Source of the DNA: Flavobacterium phycosphaerae
Lineage (GTDB): Bacteria; Bacteroidota; Bacteroidia; Flavobacteriales; Flavobacteriaceae
Length of the DNA stretch: 64,000 nucleotides
Assembly (NCBI RefSeq): GCF_010119235.1
Contig: NZ_JAAATZ010000001.1
Location: 26,001 to 90,000 of the forward strand
Direction of reading: 5' to 3'
The translations under genes and the position numbers were made by a program. The notes under the pieces are model-generated. The model worked only from the letters and a program-made list of their open reading frames with translations, was not told where the DNA came from and searched no databases. Positions 10,376-20,758 of this stretch are shown piece by piece; the stretch's first letter is position 1; every line of letters starts with the position of its first letter.

Positions 10376-11853
10376 TATTCTTTCCCTCCAACTTTTACAT
10401 TACCACTTCGCGTCTCTTGAATGGTGAAAACTCCTTTTTCAGTTTCTTTTTTGATCCGGATCAATCCACCTTCCGGATCATACTCATAAAAGGTTGAATA
10501 GTTGTTTTCATCAAGTTCAGCCATCAAGCGCTGGGTCTTTTGATCATAAACAAAACTTTTCATATTCCCTTTAGTTGGCAGAACCCTAACATCATCAAAA
10601 TAAGACATTACTTTTTCAAACCTTGACTCATTTTTAAGCTCTAGTATCATATCTCCAACTCGTATAGTTTCATCACCTGGCACAGTAATTTCACCTATAA
10701 TTCTTTGCCAGCCATCTATAATATCACCTGTAGGTCTGAAAGTATAGATGTAGGGATTATCAAACAAATCATTAGAATTCTCGTGTTTAAATGAAACATT
10801 GATATAACTATTAACATAAGTTTTAAATTGTTTCTTTGGATTATCATTTGACTCTTCTTTTACCCATCCACTTACCAAATATTTTTCTCCTTTTAATAGT
10901 CCAAAAGAGGCACAATCAATACAGGGAGGATCACAGCCTTCACCGTCATTAATTATAGTCAATTTTCTGGCGTTGGCATGAACTACACACTGACCCAAAT
11001 TATCTTTCGCATTATAAATAAAGGAATTGTAAGATGGCCCTGTGTCGCCTGAAACTTTGGCAGAGTATATAACTTCAACATAATCTCCCGGGTGCAAAAC
11101 ATGACCTGCTGATGAGAAATTAATCCTCATCCAGTTTGTTGAATTCCCAAAACTAGGCAACCATGGCGAGCTAGTCCCGCTTCCTGGTGGACAATTAGCT
11201 AAATTGTCCCGTAACATATTTATTACATCATTATTATAACTTACCACAGGTGGTTGAACAAAAGATGTATTAGTAGTAATAGTTGGTGGACCTGTTGTGT
11301 TAAAATAATTAATATAAGTATTACCATCTGATCCACGAGGTGTATGATCACTTTCAAATTGATCACCGGGTTGCGGTTTTAAATTTAATAAATCATAGAG
11401 AGTCATATTTTCTGAACCGTCATTAAAAACCAGCATTTTAAAGTCAATCTTATCACCATTTCGTACTTTCTGTATTATTGGCACTGGAGGTTCTGTTAAA
11501 GTAGCAGAATCATCACTTAACCAAGTCGTAAATTTTCTACATTTTACAAACATTTTATTACTTAAATGAAATAACGACTTAATGGTCATGTTTGCTTGTA
11601 AATAAGCATCACTAACTAAAGAGGTTCCATTAGAATTCTTGACGTAAGCTTGATTCACAATTTGGGTTTGAGCCATAAGACTATTCTTTGCCTGCACCTT
11701 AAACTCAATATACAAGGTTTTGTTTGCAAGGCAATTTCCTGATGGAAAATTAATATTTTCAACTTTTAGTTGGGTCGAAGTAGGTCCATTCGTTATTGTA
11801 ACCAAAGGAGCAACTGCCCCCATATCAGGAATGTTCATAGTATTACCTGTCAA
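10375..11853 (-). CDS. 3' part of frame-broken DUF11-like/YD protein
   Basis: This frame has no convincing start of its own: the first possible start is a TTG inside a sequence that reads on naturally from the upstream frame. If one T is added to the T6 run at 11915-11920, the upstream protein continues as LVFLGPIKYIYTTDPNPHE into this one, giving a single protein of about 1060 aa. The part encoded here has Asn-rich beta-domains of DUF11/conserved-repeat type, a cysteine-bearing segment (CDPPCIDCASF), a carbohydrate-binding-like beta-sandwich ending in YFDDVRVLP, and one terminal YD unit (YDQKTQRLMAELDENN, FYEYDPEGGLIRI). Such FDDVR-plus-YD endings are common in large Flavobacteriia RHS proteins. 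It ends at the start of the 239-aa gene. Confidence 0.8.
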   Translation of the reverse strand: MTGNTMNIPDMGAVAPLVTITNGPTSTQLKVENINFPSGNCLANKTLYIEFKVQAKNSLMAQTQIVNQAYVKNSNGTSLVSDAYLQANMTIKSLFHLSNKMFVKCRKFTTWLSDDSATLTEPPVPIIQKVRNGDKIDFKMLVFNDGSENMTLYDLLNLKPQPGDQFESDHTPRGSDGNTYINYFNTTGPPTITTNTSFVQPPVVSYNNDVINMLRDNLANCPPGSGTSSPWLPSFGNSTNWMRINFSSAGHVLHPGDYVEVIYSAKVSGDTGPSYNSFIYNAKDNLGQCVVHANARKLTIINDGEGCDPPCIDCASFGLLKGEKYLVSGWVKEESNDNPKKQFKTYVNSYINVSFKHENSNDLFDNPYIYTFRPTGDIIDGWQRIIGEITVPGDETIRVGDMILELKNESRFEKVMSYFDDVRVLPTKGNMKSFVYDQKTQRLMAELDENNYSTFYEYDPEGGLIRIKKETEKGVFTIQETRSGNVKVGGKE

Positions 11854-11912
11854 AATGGTAAAACTTGATTCATGAGGATTTGGATCAGTTGTGTATATGT
11901 ACTTTATTGGAC

Positions 11913-13559
11913 CTAAAAAACAAGTTTATTACTTAAATCATCCAATATTTTTACATTTGAAACACCTGTATTAGAAATATTTTTCACATTTATTCTATAA
12001 CTAAAAACTTCGCCAGGAGAACCATCATTAACCGAACCAAAAAGGGCTGGTGTTCCTGAAGAATTTAGCACCTCACTTTCATCTGGATTATAGCGAATAA
12101 TATACTTATTAGCTGTTAATTGTTGACTGCATGAAGCAACTGTTGAATATCCAGCTCCATTGGAAGAATTATGGGCAGTGTCAATAGTATCATAATAAAG
12201 ATGACAATAAAAAGGCACCTGACCCGAAGGTGGACTAAGCAAATTATATCGATATGAAATATTGAAATTTAAGGTTAGTGGTTCGTTAGGAATAGTACAA
12301 TTATAAGTCCATTTAACTTTTGTAGTGGCTAAAGGAGTTGAGGAAGGCGCATACGGTACATAATTACCTGATGAATTTAAATATTCAACTACAGGAGTAA
12401 TACCACAGGCGGTTGGTGGTGAGTTCGTAATTGAATTTATAAGAAAACCAGAGGGCACATCAGCTATAAAAAATATCCTGTTATAATTACTTCCAGGCGT
12501 AATACTTACATTATAAGTTGCAGTCAAATAATTAGAAACATTGCAAACACTAGGACAAGGCAACGTGGGTGCTGTAACCGCAATATTTGATCCTCCTCCT
12601 CCGTTACAATCAGTACAATTAACACCCGATAATGACGTTGTAAACTCATGGCTTAGCGATTGATATGTTAAATTACTTCCACAATTGGAAGGTTTTTGAC
12701 CAGTTGCGTATGTTATAGGCTTGAAAAATGGAGTGCTATTGCAGATATTACATGGGTATTTAACATAAACATAAAAGGTTAAAGGATACGACCAAATAGT
12801 CATAGGTAGTGGAGTACTAGGATTAGTAAATACATTCCAACTTATGGTTTGCGAATTTGGTGGACTTGAACCTGAAGGAGGTAATAATGCAATCGGATTA
12901 TTGAAATCTAAATTCTGATTATATACACCAATTACCGTCGCACATGACGACAATTGCAAAAAAGCTTTAGCATTAGTATAATTAAGACAATTCCCGGGAT
13001 TCGCAATTCGATACTTATACTTAACAACTGTACCAGCACAAATATTTGTAGTATTAGTCGGCTCAACCTGTGATAAATCTGTATCTAGTTTATCTGTATT
13101 GTTAATTGTCAGCAAAGGCGATTGATAAACTGCAGGACTTGGCGAACAAGTTCCGTCATAAGTACTTAAAGTAGCTATCAATGACTGAGCAGTAAAACAT
13201 TCTCCAGTTGGCACATAAAAAGTAATATTAAAATTTAAGATACCACTAGTAGTGCTATTTATATTTGATATTGTAACAGTTCTGTTATAAATATTATTAT
13301 TATCCTGACTAACGGAAGCCCCCGTAGGAAGTTGCGATGAAGAATAAATCAAACTTCCTGAATTAAATACAATCTTTTGATAACAACTTGAAGATGATGG
13401 TAAATTAATATTAAAGCTTAAAGCAAGGGAAGTTCCTCCAGTCAAGGTAGTTGGACTACTAATATTTGGACTACTTGTCAATAAAGCAATAGTATTAGAT
13501 TGTCCATGAGCCAATAAAGTTACAAATAGGATCGTTATTGATAAAACTAGTTTTTTCAT
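11913..13559 (-). CDS. 5' part of frame-broken DUF11-like secreted protein
   Basis: A 548-aa frame with a good signal peptide (MKKLVLSITILFVTLLAHGQ) followed by Ser/Thr/Pro-rich beta-strand repeats and scattered cysteines (CPSVCNVSN, CNICNSTP). It ends inside a DUF11-type domain (NVKNISNTGVSNVKILDDLSNKLVF) at a TAG created directly after a T6 run. The neighbouring -1 frame continues the same domain, so this is the N-terminal half of one protein spanning 10375-13559. The start lies 2 bp after the stop of the 1871-aa gene, so translation is probably coupled. The break could be a missing base in the assembly, a true mutation, or slippage on the T6 run; the first is favoured because two other genes here show the same type of break. 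Confidence 0.82.
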   Translation of the reverse strand: MKKLVLSITILFVTLLAHGQSNTIALLTSSPNISSPTTLTGGTSLALSFNINLPSSSSCYQKIVFNSGSLIYSSSQLPTGASVSQDNNNIYNRTVTISNINSTTSGILNFNITFYVPTGECFTAQSLIATLSTYDGTCSPSPAVYQSPLLTINNTDKLDTDLSQVEPTNTTNICAGTVVKYKYRIANPGNCLNYTNAKAFLQLSSCATVIGVYNQNLDFNNPIALLPPSGSSPPNSQTISWNVFTNPSTPLPMTIWSYPLTFYVYVKYPCNICNSTPFFKPITYATGQKPSNCGSNLTYQSLSHEFTTSLSGVNCTDCNGGGGSNIAVTAPTLPCPSVCNVSNYLTATYNVSITPGSNYNRIFFIADVPSGFLINSITNSPPTACGITPVVEYLNSSGNYVPYAPSSTPLATTKVKWTYNCTIPNEPLTLNFNISYRYNLLSPPSGQVPFYCHLYYDTIDTAHNSSNGAGYSTVASCSQQLTANKYIIRYNPDESEVLNSSGTPALFGSVNDGSPGEVFSYRINVKNISNTGVSNVKILDDLSNKLVF

Positions 13560-13561
13560 AT

Positions 13562-16500
13562 CTATTGTTTCTTTTTAGTTGAGGAATTGATTGTCGTCTT
13601 AGCCTTTTCAAAAGACTTATTTCTTGTTCCTTCTGTATCAGCATCAATAGGACACCCATCAACTCTTCTTATAAATTGTACACTACGACCAGGGTAAACA
13701 GCAACACTATTGTTTCCTGTATGAGATTTTTTATCTGTTATATAAGCATTGTCTTTATCATAAACTCCTTGAGAAAAACCAAAATGAGGCTTTAGAGATG
13801 CCGATTGATTAAGTAAAATATTCATAGGATCATAATCTTCAAAACCATCAAATCCAATTTCTCTATACTTTGCATTTGAAACAACTGCCATAGGTAACGT
13901 ATATCGATATCCATATTGGGCAGAAGAAAATCTTTTTAATGCATCCATATTTTCAAGTTCAACGCCATATGGACTGAACATTGTAACTTGGCTCGCAAAA
14001 GTCCAACCAGCCATGTCTATATACCAATCCTGACTTTTCAATTTATAAAATGGGCTGAATTTTTTGAAAAAACCTGTTTTACGTCTATTGGTAGTTTCAA
14101 AATTATTACGTCCCGTTAAGTATGCATAAGACTTAATTGCTCTCCAATCACCTTTAATATTATACAAATATGGGTTTACTGGAGTTTCAGGAATAGCGTT
14201 CAAAAAACCGTATTCATTAGGTAGATTATTTTCGCATTGTGATTTCCAATCATCACTATATTCAATAGCATTGGCATTGATTACCTTAACACTAGTCACA
14301 TCATTACTGCTGTCATAACCAAATGAATCATTTCCTAATTGGGATCTTAAATTTCCGTTTATATCTAAAATAGGGTTCTTCATTAATGTGATTGATGCCA
14401 TAGCTAACATTTGCTGATTTCTATTTCCAGAACGAATAATTTTAAAATGCAAATCGGAAGGCTGATTGGATGAATCTATAATTTCACCAGATTTATTCAT
14501 TAGTCTAATATGATTGCTACTAATAGCATAAACCCAAAGTTTTGTATTTAATCCATTGTCATCAAAGAATAACTCATCACCTACTTTAAAAAACTTATTG
14601 ATATTATTAGCAGGTACTAAAGGTGAATAACCATTAAGATAAAAATAAGAATCACCTGAAGTAATAGTTTCTGCTAATTTGCCTGATAAATCAATATTTT
14701 CAGAAGCCATTCCCATATTTTTATAGTACCAATAGGATGGGAAATTAAAACTATAGTACTTCTCATCAAATTCGTTTATAGTTTGAGTAAGCAACACTTG
14801 ACCTGTTTTTGCATCCCAAGCAAGATTTTTGGTTGCAATTCGCGACCCTAAATCATAGGCAACTGTTTCAACCAAAACAGCTGTTTTATGAATTACTTTA
14901 GTAGTTGTAGCGGTTCTTAACTGTGATTCGTTATACGCCTCTCTCGGCAAAACAATAGGAACAAAAACAGGCCAGATACCTGCTAAGAATGAGGCTATAT
15001 TAGCATCAAATCCATAGGATTGAGTTACCGTTCTACTTTCATTAAAATCATTAATCACATCATAATTAATTCCAAGTAGTGATTTTTCATTAATTTTCCC
15101 ATGTTCATCTATAGTGGTGAACACACTACTTAATTTTCCAGTAGAATCAACGTTATAATTGTAATCTACCCTTGAAATTGGAGAATTTTGATTTTCTGCA
15201 TACACTTTTTGCGATTTAACCTTTCCATCCATATCATTAGTCTCAATAGTAAAACCTTGTGAGGCTGTTAAATGACTTTGAGCATAAACACTTAACATTT
15301 GTAATAATGGACTTTTATAATCGTAGAGTCTTACATCATAATCTGTATAATCAACTATAGTAGGAAAATCTTTAGTGGTATAATGTTCCGTTACAACCTT
15401 TCCTGTTGCGTGTTTTTTTATGAATTTATTATCATCAAATTCATTTTTCTTATTTAAATTAGTAACGGTAACTCTTGAGTAAGTAACTTTTGGGCAAGGG
15501 AAAAAATTCTCACCAAAAGGTTTTTCTACATAATTAGTTTCCCTAGGAGCTCCTATTCTCTCTGCATAATTTTGATTGTCATTACCATAAAAAGGTTCTA
15601 CAAAAGGATTTTCAGGTGAAGCATTAGGCTCAAATGTAGCGACACCACTTGACCCAACACCGTCTTCCAATGTATAGGTATATTCTTGTCCGTACATTTC
15701 TCCATAAATAGGATTGTCCTCATTATTCATGACATCCCAATTATCGCTTAATTCAATTTTCTTAACCCTTAAGCCTCCACCAAATTTTTTACCAATAGGA
15801 TTTTCCAATCTAATCCATGATCTCGCTTTATCGAATTTATCAGCACAATGCTTTAATTCTAAAGCTCTATTTGGTCCCGTAAAAATTTCAGCCATCGAAC
15901 CAATACTATACACTAGATTTTTAACAATTGATACAAATCCAGCGCTAACTTCATCTCCACCACCATAAACAAATCTATTCAAGTAAGTCCTTCCGTATCC
16001 CCAACCCGATTTTGCTATAGGGTTAACCTCATCACTGCCTGTAAATCCTCCATCTTTTCTTAAAAATTTTAGGGGGAGGGAAACAACGCCATCATTAACT
16101 TGCATGTCTTGGATTCTTTTTTGGTCAATTTCAAAATAACCGGAAACATAATCATAACTTGATGCATGCATACTAATTAAAAATTTGAAGTAAATAGGTT
16201 TATACATGTTTTCAGACAAGTAATTATCTTTAAATTGTTGAACAGTTATACTAGGATTGTTAGTTTGTACATAGATAAATCTATTATGTCCTCCACTAAG
16301 AGTGTATAATCGGTCACTATAACTACTTGGTGGCCCATCTGGCGTTGCTCCACCTGCTCCAATCACCTTAAACATCTGCATAGCCTTTCTGTTTTGAACA
16401 TACTTATAATCGTCACTTTCTGTGGTAATTTTTATAGTTCCGCCGGAAGGTAGTTGAATACTTTTTAGTACCCACATAGCGGTATTTTGATCAGCGGTAT

Positions 16501-19177
16501 TTTGGTCTTGTTCAACAAAAGGGAAGTCTGTAGTGGGCAAAAATGTCGAATTAGTCTTGTAGTTCCCCCAAATATCAAACGATTTAATACTGTAATCTGC
16601 ATTTGATTCAATACTATCTTCATTATAATGAAAAACATATGGTGTAAACTTACCCATGTTTGAGGATCTATAGGTAAAATACAAGCTTTCTAAAGTTAAT
16701 TTTCCTTGATCATTATCTGAGGACGGGATTTTTTTACATAATGAATAATTATAATTAAAATGAGCCGTTTTTATAGGTTGAACAGCAATTGGATTAGCGG
16801 CATTGGCAGCCTGAGCCTCATCAAGAGTAATATTTTTAGCTATTAATTCCGTCTTTGAATACAAACGTATTGTTTTTATACACTTCATTGATGCTGATCC
16901 GGCTCCACCATCCTGATTAATAACTCCCATCGCATCATGTCTGTCCTCTAAATCGATAAAAGCAACGTGTGTTTTGGTTTCAATTCTCTTAAGATAGGTT
17001 AGCTCTTTTTCTCCATATATATAATTACCTTTTTGATCTTTACCACTACATTTTAAACCTTCGTTAAAGGAAGCTTTAAATCGTTTAAATGGAACTCTCC
17101 ATTTATAGTCAGATATATAATTTGGGTCACCTTTACTAGTATAGTCAAATTTAGTATAACTTCCTAAATCATCATCTGATGGACCATCGTTACTAATATC
17201 TTCATAATCGGTAGAAAGTACACTGGTCAGTAAAAAAGTATGGGCATATTCTGGAGTTGTTACTCTATTTTCATAACGGTCACTAAAAGCGCTAGAATTT
17301 TGTGACATAGAGGAGCTATAGCTTATTAAACCATTTTGAATATCATTGTCAGGTATTGATTGATTTTGCCCTGATACGTCAAAAGTTGCTTCAACTTTTT
17401 TTGTATTGTATACTGATTTACCAAAAACATAGGTTGATCCATTATTTTGTAATACCTTCATTCCAGCCGTATGGTAATCTTTTGCAAAAGTGTTTCTGAA
17501 AACAAATTTGCCATCAGCTTCTTTAGCTGTAATTTTTTGAATGGTTTGATTTCTTAAAAGTCTCCCTGAACGCTTTATTTTAGTGGTTACAGGGATACTA
17601 TTCGGAGTGTAATTTGTTGCTGCTTGAGCCAAATTCACATTAGGTTTAAACATATATATAGGCAACACGCTTGGGTTTATTTCATCAAGGTCTAATTGCA
17701 GCCTTAAAGGTCTTTCCTCTCTAATACGTCCTGTGTATAAATTAATTTCATTGTCTACATCTAATTCTCCTACAAGTTTAAATGTTATAGGTTCGTATAA
17801 AGGGTTCTTGTTAATATCTTTATTGCTCTCAGAAAAAACAGGTAAGGCGAAATTATTATTTTTCCAAATACCTGTTTTACTATTTGTAGGGGCATCATTA
17901 AAATTAACACCTCCATGTATTAAATTCCCTCCGCCAAATTCAGCGCCAAAACTATTACTCGAACTAAAATCAGCTACATCATCATTATACAGGTAGCTAA
18001 CTTGGGATCTAATAGGCCTAAACATACCTGAGACTCCCTGTCCTTCAATATTATAAATATCATACGTATAATTAGTTACCGGTAAAGCATTGGTGTTTTT
18101 TGAAATAACCTGCTCCTTTTCTCTATTAAAATCCAATACGCCTTCTCTTCTGTTTTTATATTGAGTATTTTCGTAACCAAATGCGGCAACATTTCTGTTT
18201 TTATAGGATTCATCAATACTTTGAACAGATCCATAGCCTGTGATTCTTACCTGACCTTCTAAACCAAAAATTTCACCTCCTAAAGTGGCATTAAACGTTT
18301 TATTATTATTATTGTATGCAATTCGTTTGCTAGGAGTGTAACTCTGATTATTAAATGAAAGACTGCCTCCCATTGAAGCACCACCTCCGGAATGTGTACC
18401 TGTATGATCTTTAGTATCATCATATTTGTCCGTTCCTTCTTTATAGGCTTTATCATTTTTCTGAACCGTACCTGTAGAAATAGACATACCCATATTCTCC
18501 AATCCTTTTCTACTATTCAATCCAGCCGAAAGCCCCAGAGAAGCAGTAGTATTTCCTGTTATTTTTGTTGACAATCCTATCGAAGGAGATAAAGTCGCTC
18601 CTTCTTCAACATTACCGGAAAGACTTACTCCTACTTCACCTATTCCACCCAATGAGTATGACACACCTATAGATGGCGTGAACGAAACACCATTATAATT
18701 ATTATACTGAGCACCCAATCCGAGGCTAAAAGGTGTATCGTTACCAAAAAGAGCCGGAGATAAATTAAAATTACATCCAACGGTAACATTATCTTTCATA
18801 TTATTTTTATAATTAACCAAATCCCCCCGAAAATCATCAGGCAATCCTCTAACCTGTCTTGTCACTTGTCCAACATTTAAATTCCAACCTAGTCCTACCC
18901 ATGAGGCTTCTTGATCCATAGTAACCCCTGAGTCATAAGCAAGATTTATAGGATACCCTCCAACATCCATTATCGGTATGTTGTAATTAAAGTCTCCTGA
19001 GGTGAGACTAACCATATCTGAGGTAGATAGAGGTGTAAAAGAAGTGAATTCAGGCTGTTTAGGCCCACTTGTCAAGGCATACATCCTTATAGGCTGTGTC
19101 ATTTCAATAAATAACATTAATACCAAATAGTATATAACACCTTTTGTAAACTTGCTGGTACGGATTGCTTTAAACAT
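13562..19177 (-). CDS. SpvB/RHS-like giant exported protein (1871 aa)
   Basis: Starts with a basic stretch and a hydrophobic helix (VIYYLVLMLFIEMTQPIRMYAL), a signal sequence or anchor. Residues about 45-120 carry the region typical of the N-terminus of Bacteroidota RHS/SpvB-like proteins (SGDFNYNIPIMDVGGYPINLAYDSGV, then WVGLGWNLN). A glycine/serine-rich beta region follows (about 140-290), then a very long beta-rich body with isolated YD-like units (VDYNYNVDSTGKLSS, FGYDSSNDVTS) but no peptidase or toxin motif that I recognise. The C-terminus is short, basic and Ser/Thr-rich. It is the third gene of the operon, 4 bp after the lipoprotein gene. In related operons such N-terminal RHS halves are often fused to the YD part; here shell-like parts are divided among several genes. 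Confidence 0.88.
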   Translation of the reverse strand: MFKAIRTSKFTKGVIYYLVLMLFIEMTQPIRMYALTSGPKQPEFTSFTPLSTSDMVSLTSGDFNYNIPIMDVGGYPINLAYDSGVTMDQEASWVGLGWNLNVGQVTRQVRGLPDDFRGDLVNYKNNMKDNVTVGCNFNLSPALFGNDTPFSLGLGAQYNNYNGVSFTPSIGVSYSLGGIGEVGVSLSGNVEEGATLSPSIGLSTKITGNTTASLGLSAGLNSRKGLENMGMSISTGTVQKNDKAYKEGTDKYDDTKDHTGTHSGGGASMGGSLSFNNQSYTPSKRIAYNNNNKTFNATLGGEIFGLEGQVRITGYGSVQSIDESYKNRNVAAFGYENTQYKNRREGVLDFNREKEQVISKNTNALPVTNYTYDIYNIEGQGVSGMFRPIRSQVSYLYNDDVADFSSSNSFGAEFGGGNLIHGGVNFNDAPTNSKTGIWKNNNFALPVFSESNKDINKNPLYEPITFKLVGELDVDNEINLYTGRIREERPLRLQLDLDEINPSVLPIYMFKPNVNLAQAATNYTPNSIPVTTKIKRSGRLLRNQTIQKITAKEADGKFVFRNTFAKDYHTAGMKVLQNNGSTYVFGKSVYNTKKVEATFDVSGQNQSIPDNDIQNGLISYSSSMSQNSSAFSDRYENRVTTPEYAHTFLLTSVLSTDYEDISNDGPSDDDLGSYTKFDYTSKGDPNYISDYKWRVPFKRFKASFNEGLKCSGKDQKGNYIYGEKELTYLKRIETKTHVAFIDLEDRHDAMGVINQDGGAGSASMKCIKTIRLYSKTELIAKNITLDEAQAANAANPIAVQPIKTAHFNYNYSLCKKIPSSDNDQGKLTLESLYFTYRSSNMGKFTPYVFHYNEDSIESNADYSIKSFDIWGNYKTNSTFLPTTDFPFVEQDQNTADQNTAMWVLKSIQLPSGGTIKITTESDDYKYVQNRKAMQMFKVIGAGGATPDGPPSSYSDRLYTLSGGHNRFIYVQTNNPSITVQQFKDNYLSENMYKPIYFKFLISMHASSYDYVSGYFEIDQKRIQDMQVNDGVVSLPLKFLRKDGGFTGSDEVNPIAKSGWGYGRTYLNRFVYGGGDEVSAGFVSIVKNLVYSIGSMAEIFTGPNRALELKHCADKFDKARSWIRLENPIGKKFGGGLRVKKIELSDNWDVMNNEDNPIYGEMYGQEYTYTLEDGVGSSGVATFEPNASPENPFVEPFYGNDNQNYAERIGAPRETNYVEKPFGENFFPCPKVTYSRVTVTNLNKKNEFDDNKFIKKHATGKVVTEHYTTKDFPTIVDYTDYDVRLYDYKSPLLQMLSVYAQSHLTASQGFTIETNDMDGKVKSQKVYAENQNSPISRVDYNYNVDSTGKLSSVFTTIDEHGKINEKSLLGINYDVINDFNESRTVTQSYGFDANIASFLAGIWPVFVPIVLPREAYNESQLRTATTTKVIHKTAVLVETVAYDLGSRIATKNLAWDAKTGQVLLTQTINEFDEKYYSFNFPSYWYYKNMGMASENIDLSGKLAETITSGDSYFYLNGYSPLVPANNINKFFKVGDELFFDDNGLNTKLWVYAISSNHIRLMNKSGEIIDSSNQPSDLHFKIIRSGNRNQQMLAMASITLMKNPILDINGNLRSQLGNDSFGYDSSNDVTSVKVINANAIEYSDDWKSQCENNLPNEYGFLNAIPETPVNPYLYNIKGDWRAIKSYAYLTGRNNFETTNRRKTGFFKKFSPFYKLKSQDWYIDMAGWTFASQVTMFSPYGVELENMDALKRFSSAQYGYRYTLPMAVVSNAKYREIGFDGFEDYDPMNILLNQSASLKPHFGFSQGVYDKDNAYITDKKSHTGNNSVAVYPGRSVQFIRRVDGCPIDADTEGTRNKSFEKAKTTINSSTKKKQ

Positions 19178-19181
19178 ATAA

Positions 19182-19778
19182 TTACAGTTTTAATATTGGA
19201 TCTTTAAATCTAAACTTGAGAGTTCCGGTTTTGAATAATTTATCTTGATACACTAATTGTATATGATCATTGGGGTTAATACCAGAGAAAAACAACAACA
19301 ATTTGTTTTTAGGAGCTATTTTAAATGTTCTTTCAAATAGGGCTCCTGTACACGCTATGGTGTCGTGTTTTGATGTTACAACAGTAAAATCATTTTGAAT
19401 GCTAAATGATAGGTATTCCACTGATTTTTCATAATTCAAATTAGTATACTTTTCCTGAAGTAAATCTTCCTCATAATCCTGTTCAAAAGTAAATTCAATA
19501 ACTCTTTCTCTTTTATTGACTTCATATATTGAATCAACTTTTATCAAATCCGAATTACCCATATTCTTGAGTAAATAATATTGTATAGGAACTTCGGTTG
19601 CTTCAAAATTAATTCCATCTGCTTTTTGCAAATGTCTTTTAGATTTCCAGCCTTGTTTTTCTAAATTGAAATACCGAAATCTAATATCAGAATCATCCAA
19701 TTTACTTTCTTCATCATTCTTACAGGACAAGGCAAGCACACACAACACGAAACAAAGCGCTTTATTGAAAACCTTCAT
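19182..19778 (-). CDS. Lipoprotein of the YD operon
   Basis: A 198-aa protein with a signal peptide and lipobox (CVLALSC, acylated Cys about residue 19), followed by acidic KNDEESKLDDSD, so it is probably an outer- or inner-membrane lipoprotein. The rest is beta-rich (FRYFNLEKQGWKSKRHLQK, YLSFSIQNDFTVV) and matches no family I recognise. Its start overlaps the 3' end of the OmpH-like gene by 17 bp and its stop is 4 bp before the 1871-aa gene, so it is translationally embedded in the operon. A role in anchoring or displaying the giant proteins is plausible but only inferred from position. Confidence 0.82.
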   Translation of the reverse strand: MKVFNKALCFVLCVLALSCKNDEESKLDDSDIRFRYFNLEKQGWKSKRHLQKADGINFEATEVPIQYYLLKNMGNSDLIKVDSIYEVNKRERVIEFTFEQDYEEDLLQEKYTNLNYEKSVEYLSFSIQNDFTVVTSKHDTIACTGALFERTFKIAPKNKLLLFFSGINPNDHIQLVYQDKLFKTGTLKFRFKDPILKL

Positions 19779-20253
19779 ATCTTTTATTTAGATAGTCCAA
19801 CAATAAAACGGTAACATCTTTATCCTTTTTTCCATACAAAAGTTGCTCCTTGCCATTAGAGCCAATAACTAAATCATAGTGCTTCAATTCAGCAAAGTCC
19901 TTGGTGTAGTTCGAAATTCTTTCCCATATCTTTTCGGAATTTGACTGACTGTAATTTGATTGAAATTCTTCTATAGCTTGCTTTTGATTGATTAATTGTT
20001 GCATTATTGCTGATCTTGAAGTATTGTCAGCAGCTTTATTAAGTAAAAATTGCAACGAGTCTAATTGGATTTTTTTGAATCGCAATTCTTTTTCTCCGGC
20101 TTCTTTAAGTTCTTTAGTCATCCTAAATCCTTCAAATAATTTATAATTATCCACATAAACAATCGAATTATTAGCATTTTTGAAATATAAAATGGTAAAA
20201 CCGGAAATAAATAAAATAAACAATAAAAGTAGTAGTGGGAATTTTTTAAGCAT
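19762..20253 (-). CDS. OmpH/Skp-like periplasmic protein
   Basis: A 163-aa protein with an N-terminal hydrophobic helix (PLLLLLFILFISGFTILYF) and then the OmpH/Skp pattern: an initial beta-strand (NNSIVYVDNYKLFEGF), a long charged amphipathic coiled coil (about residues 45-110), and a closing strand pair (YDLVIGSNGKEQLLYG) followed by a short helix. Skp-family proteins are trimeric periplasmic holdases for outer-membrane and surface proteins. As the first gene of an operon dedicated to giant exported proteins it is a credible dedicated chaperone. The hydrophobic segment lacks an obvious cleavage site, so it could stay membrane-anchored, unlike typical free Skp. Confidence 0.78.
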   Translation of the reverse strand: MLKKFPLLLLLFILFISGFTILYFKNANNSIVYVDNYKLFEGFRMTKELKEAGEKELRFKKIQLDSLQFLLNKAADNTSRSAIMQQLINQKQAIEEFQSNYSQSNSEKIWERISNYTKDFAELKHYDLVIGSNGKEQLLYGKKDKDVTVLLLDYLNKRYEGFQ

Positions 20254-20758
20254 ATAGATTACAGGTTTTTAGGCAAATAGTTATTGTTAATTTTTTCATA
20301 AATCTAAAACTTTTTTTCTTACAAAAAAAATATAATTAGAAAAAAAACAATAAAAAAATGAAGTCTGCCGAAAACAAAGGGATAAGAACACAATAATAAA
20401 ATTATAATCAAATTCTTTCAGTCAAAAAAATTAGTTCAAAGCTGATTTTAAAAAAAAGCAACTCAAATTATTAAAAATAAGAGCTAGGAATTATGATCTT
20501 GCTTTAGGAAAATGAAGAATAATAAATGAAGCATCTATGACTTATAATCATGCTAGCTAAAAAGCGTAATGTAATTTCTTATTGTAAATGAAATTGATAA
20601 TACAACATAAATATATATTATACTTTTGTATTGCTTAAAACAAAGTGTTAGAACTGTTACCCTATAGTTGTACCTATAAAAATAAATCTTTGCTAAGCCT
20701 TGAAAATACTGATATAATCTAAAGAATAGCGGAGCCTCTTTCTACATAACCAATTTGC
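20254..20758 (-). other. AT-rich gene-free stretch between integrase and YD operon
   Basis: About 505 bp, very AT-rich, with long A and T runs. I see no credible coding frame, tRNA or strong hairpin. It must hold the promoter of the OmpH-YD operon, which reads leftwards from here, but I find no clean TAnnTTTG box on the minus strand. The 3' end of the integrase gene points into its right side without an obvious intrinsic terminator. Confidence 0.5.

Noticed and set aside
11905..11925. Programmed -1 frameshifting signal in the DUF11-like gene
   Set aside because: The run permits only a single-tRNA slip, because the GTT codon before it cannot re-pair. No downstream stimulatory structure is evident, and two other genes show the same one-base homopolymer deficit.
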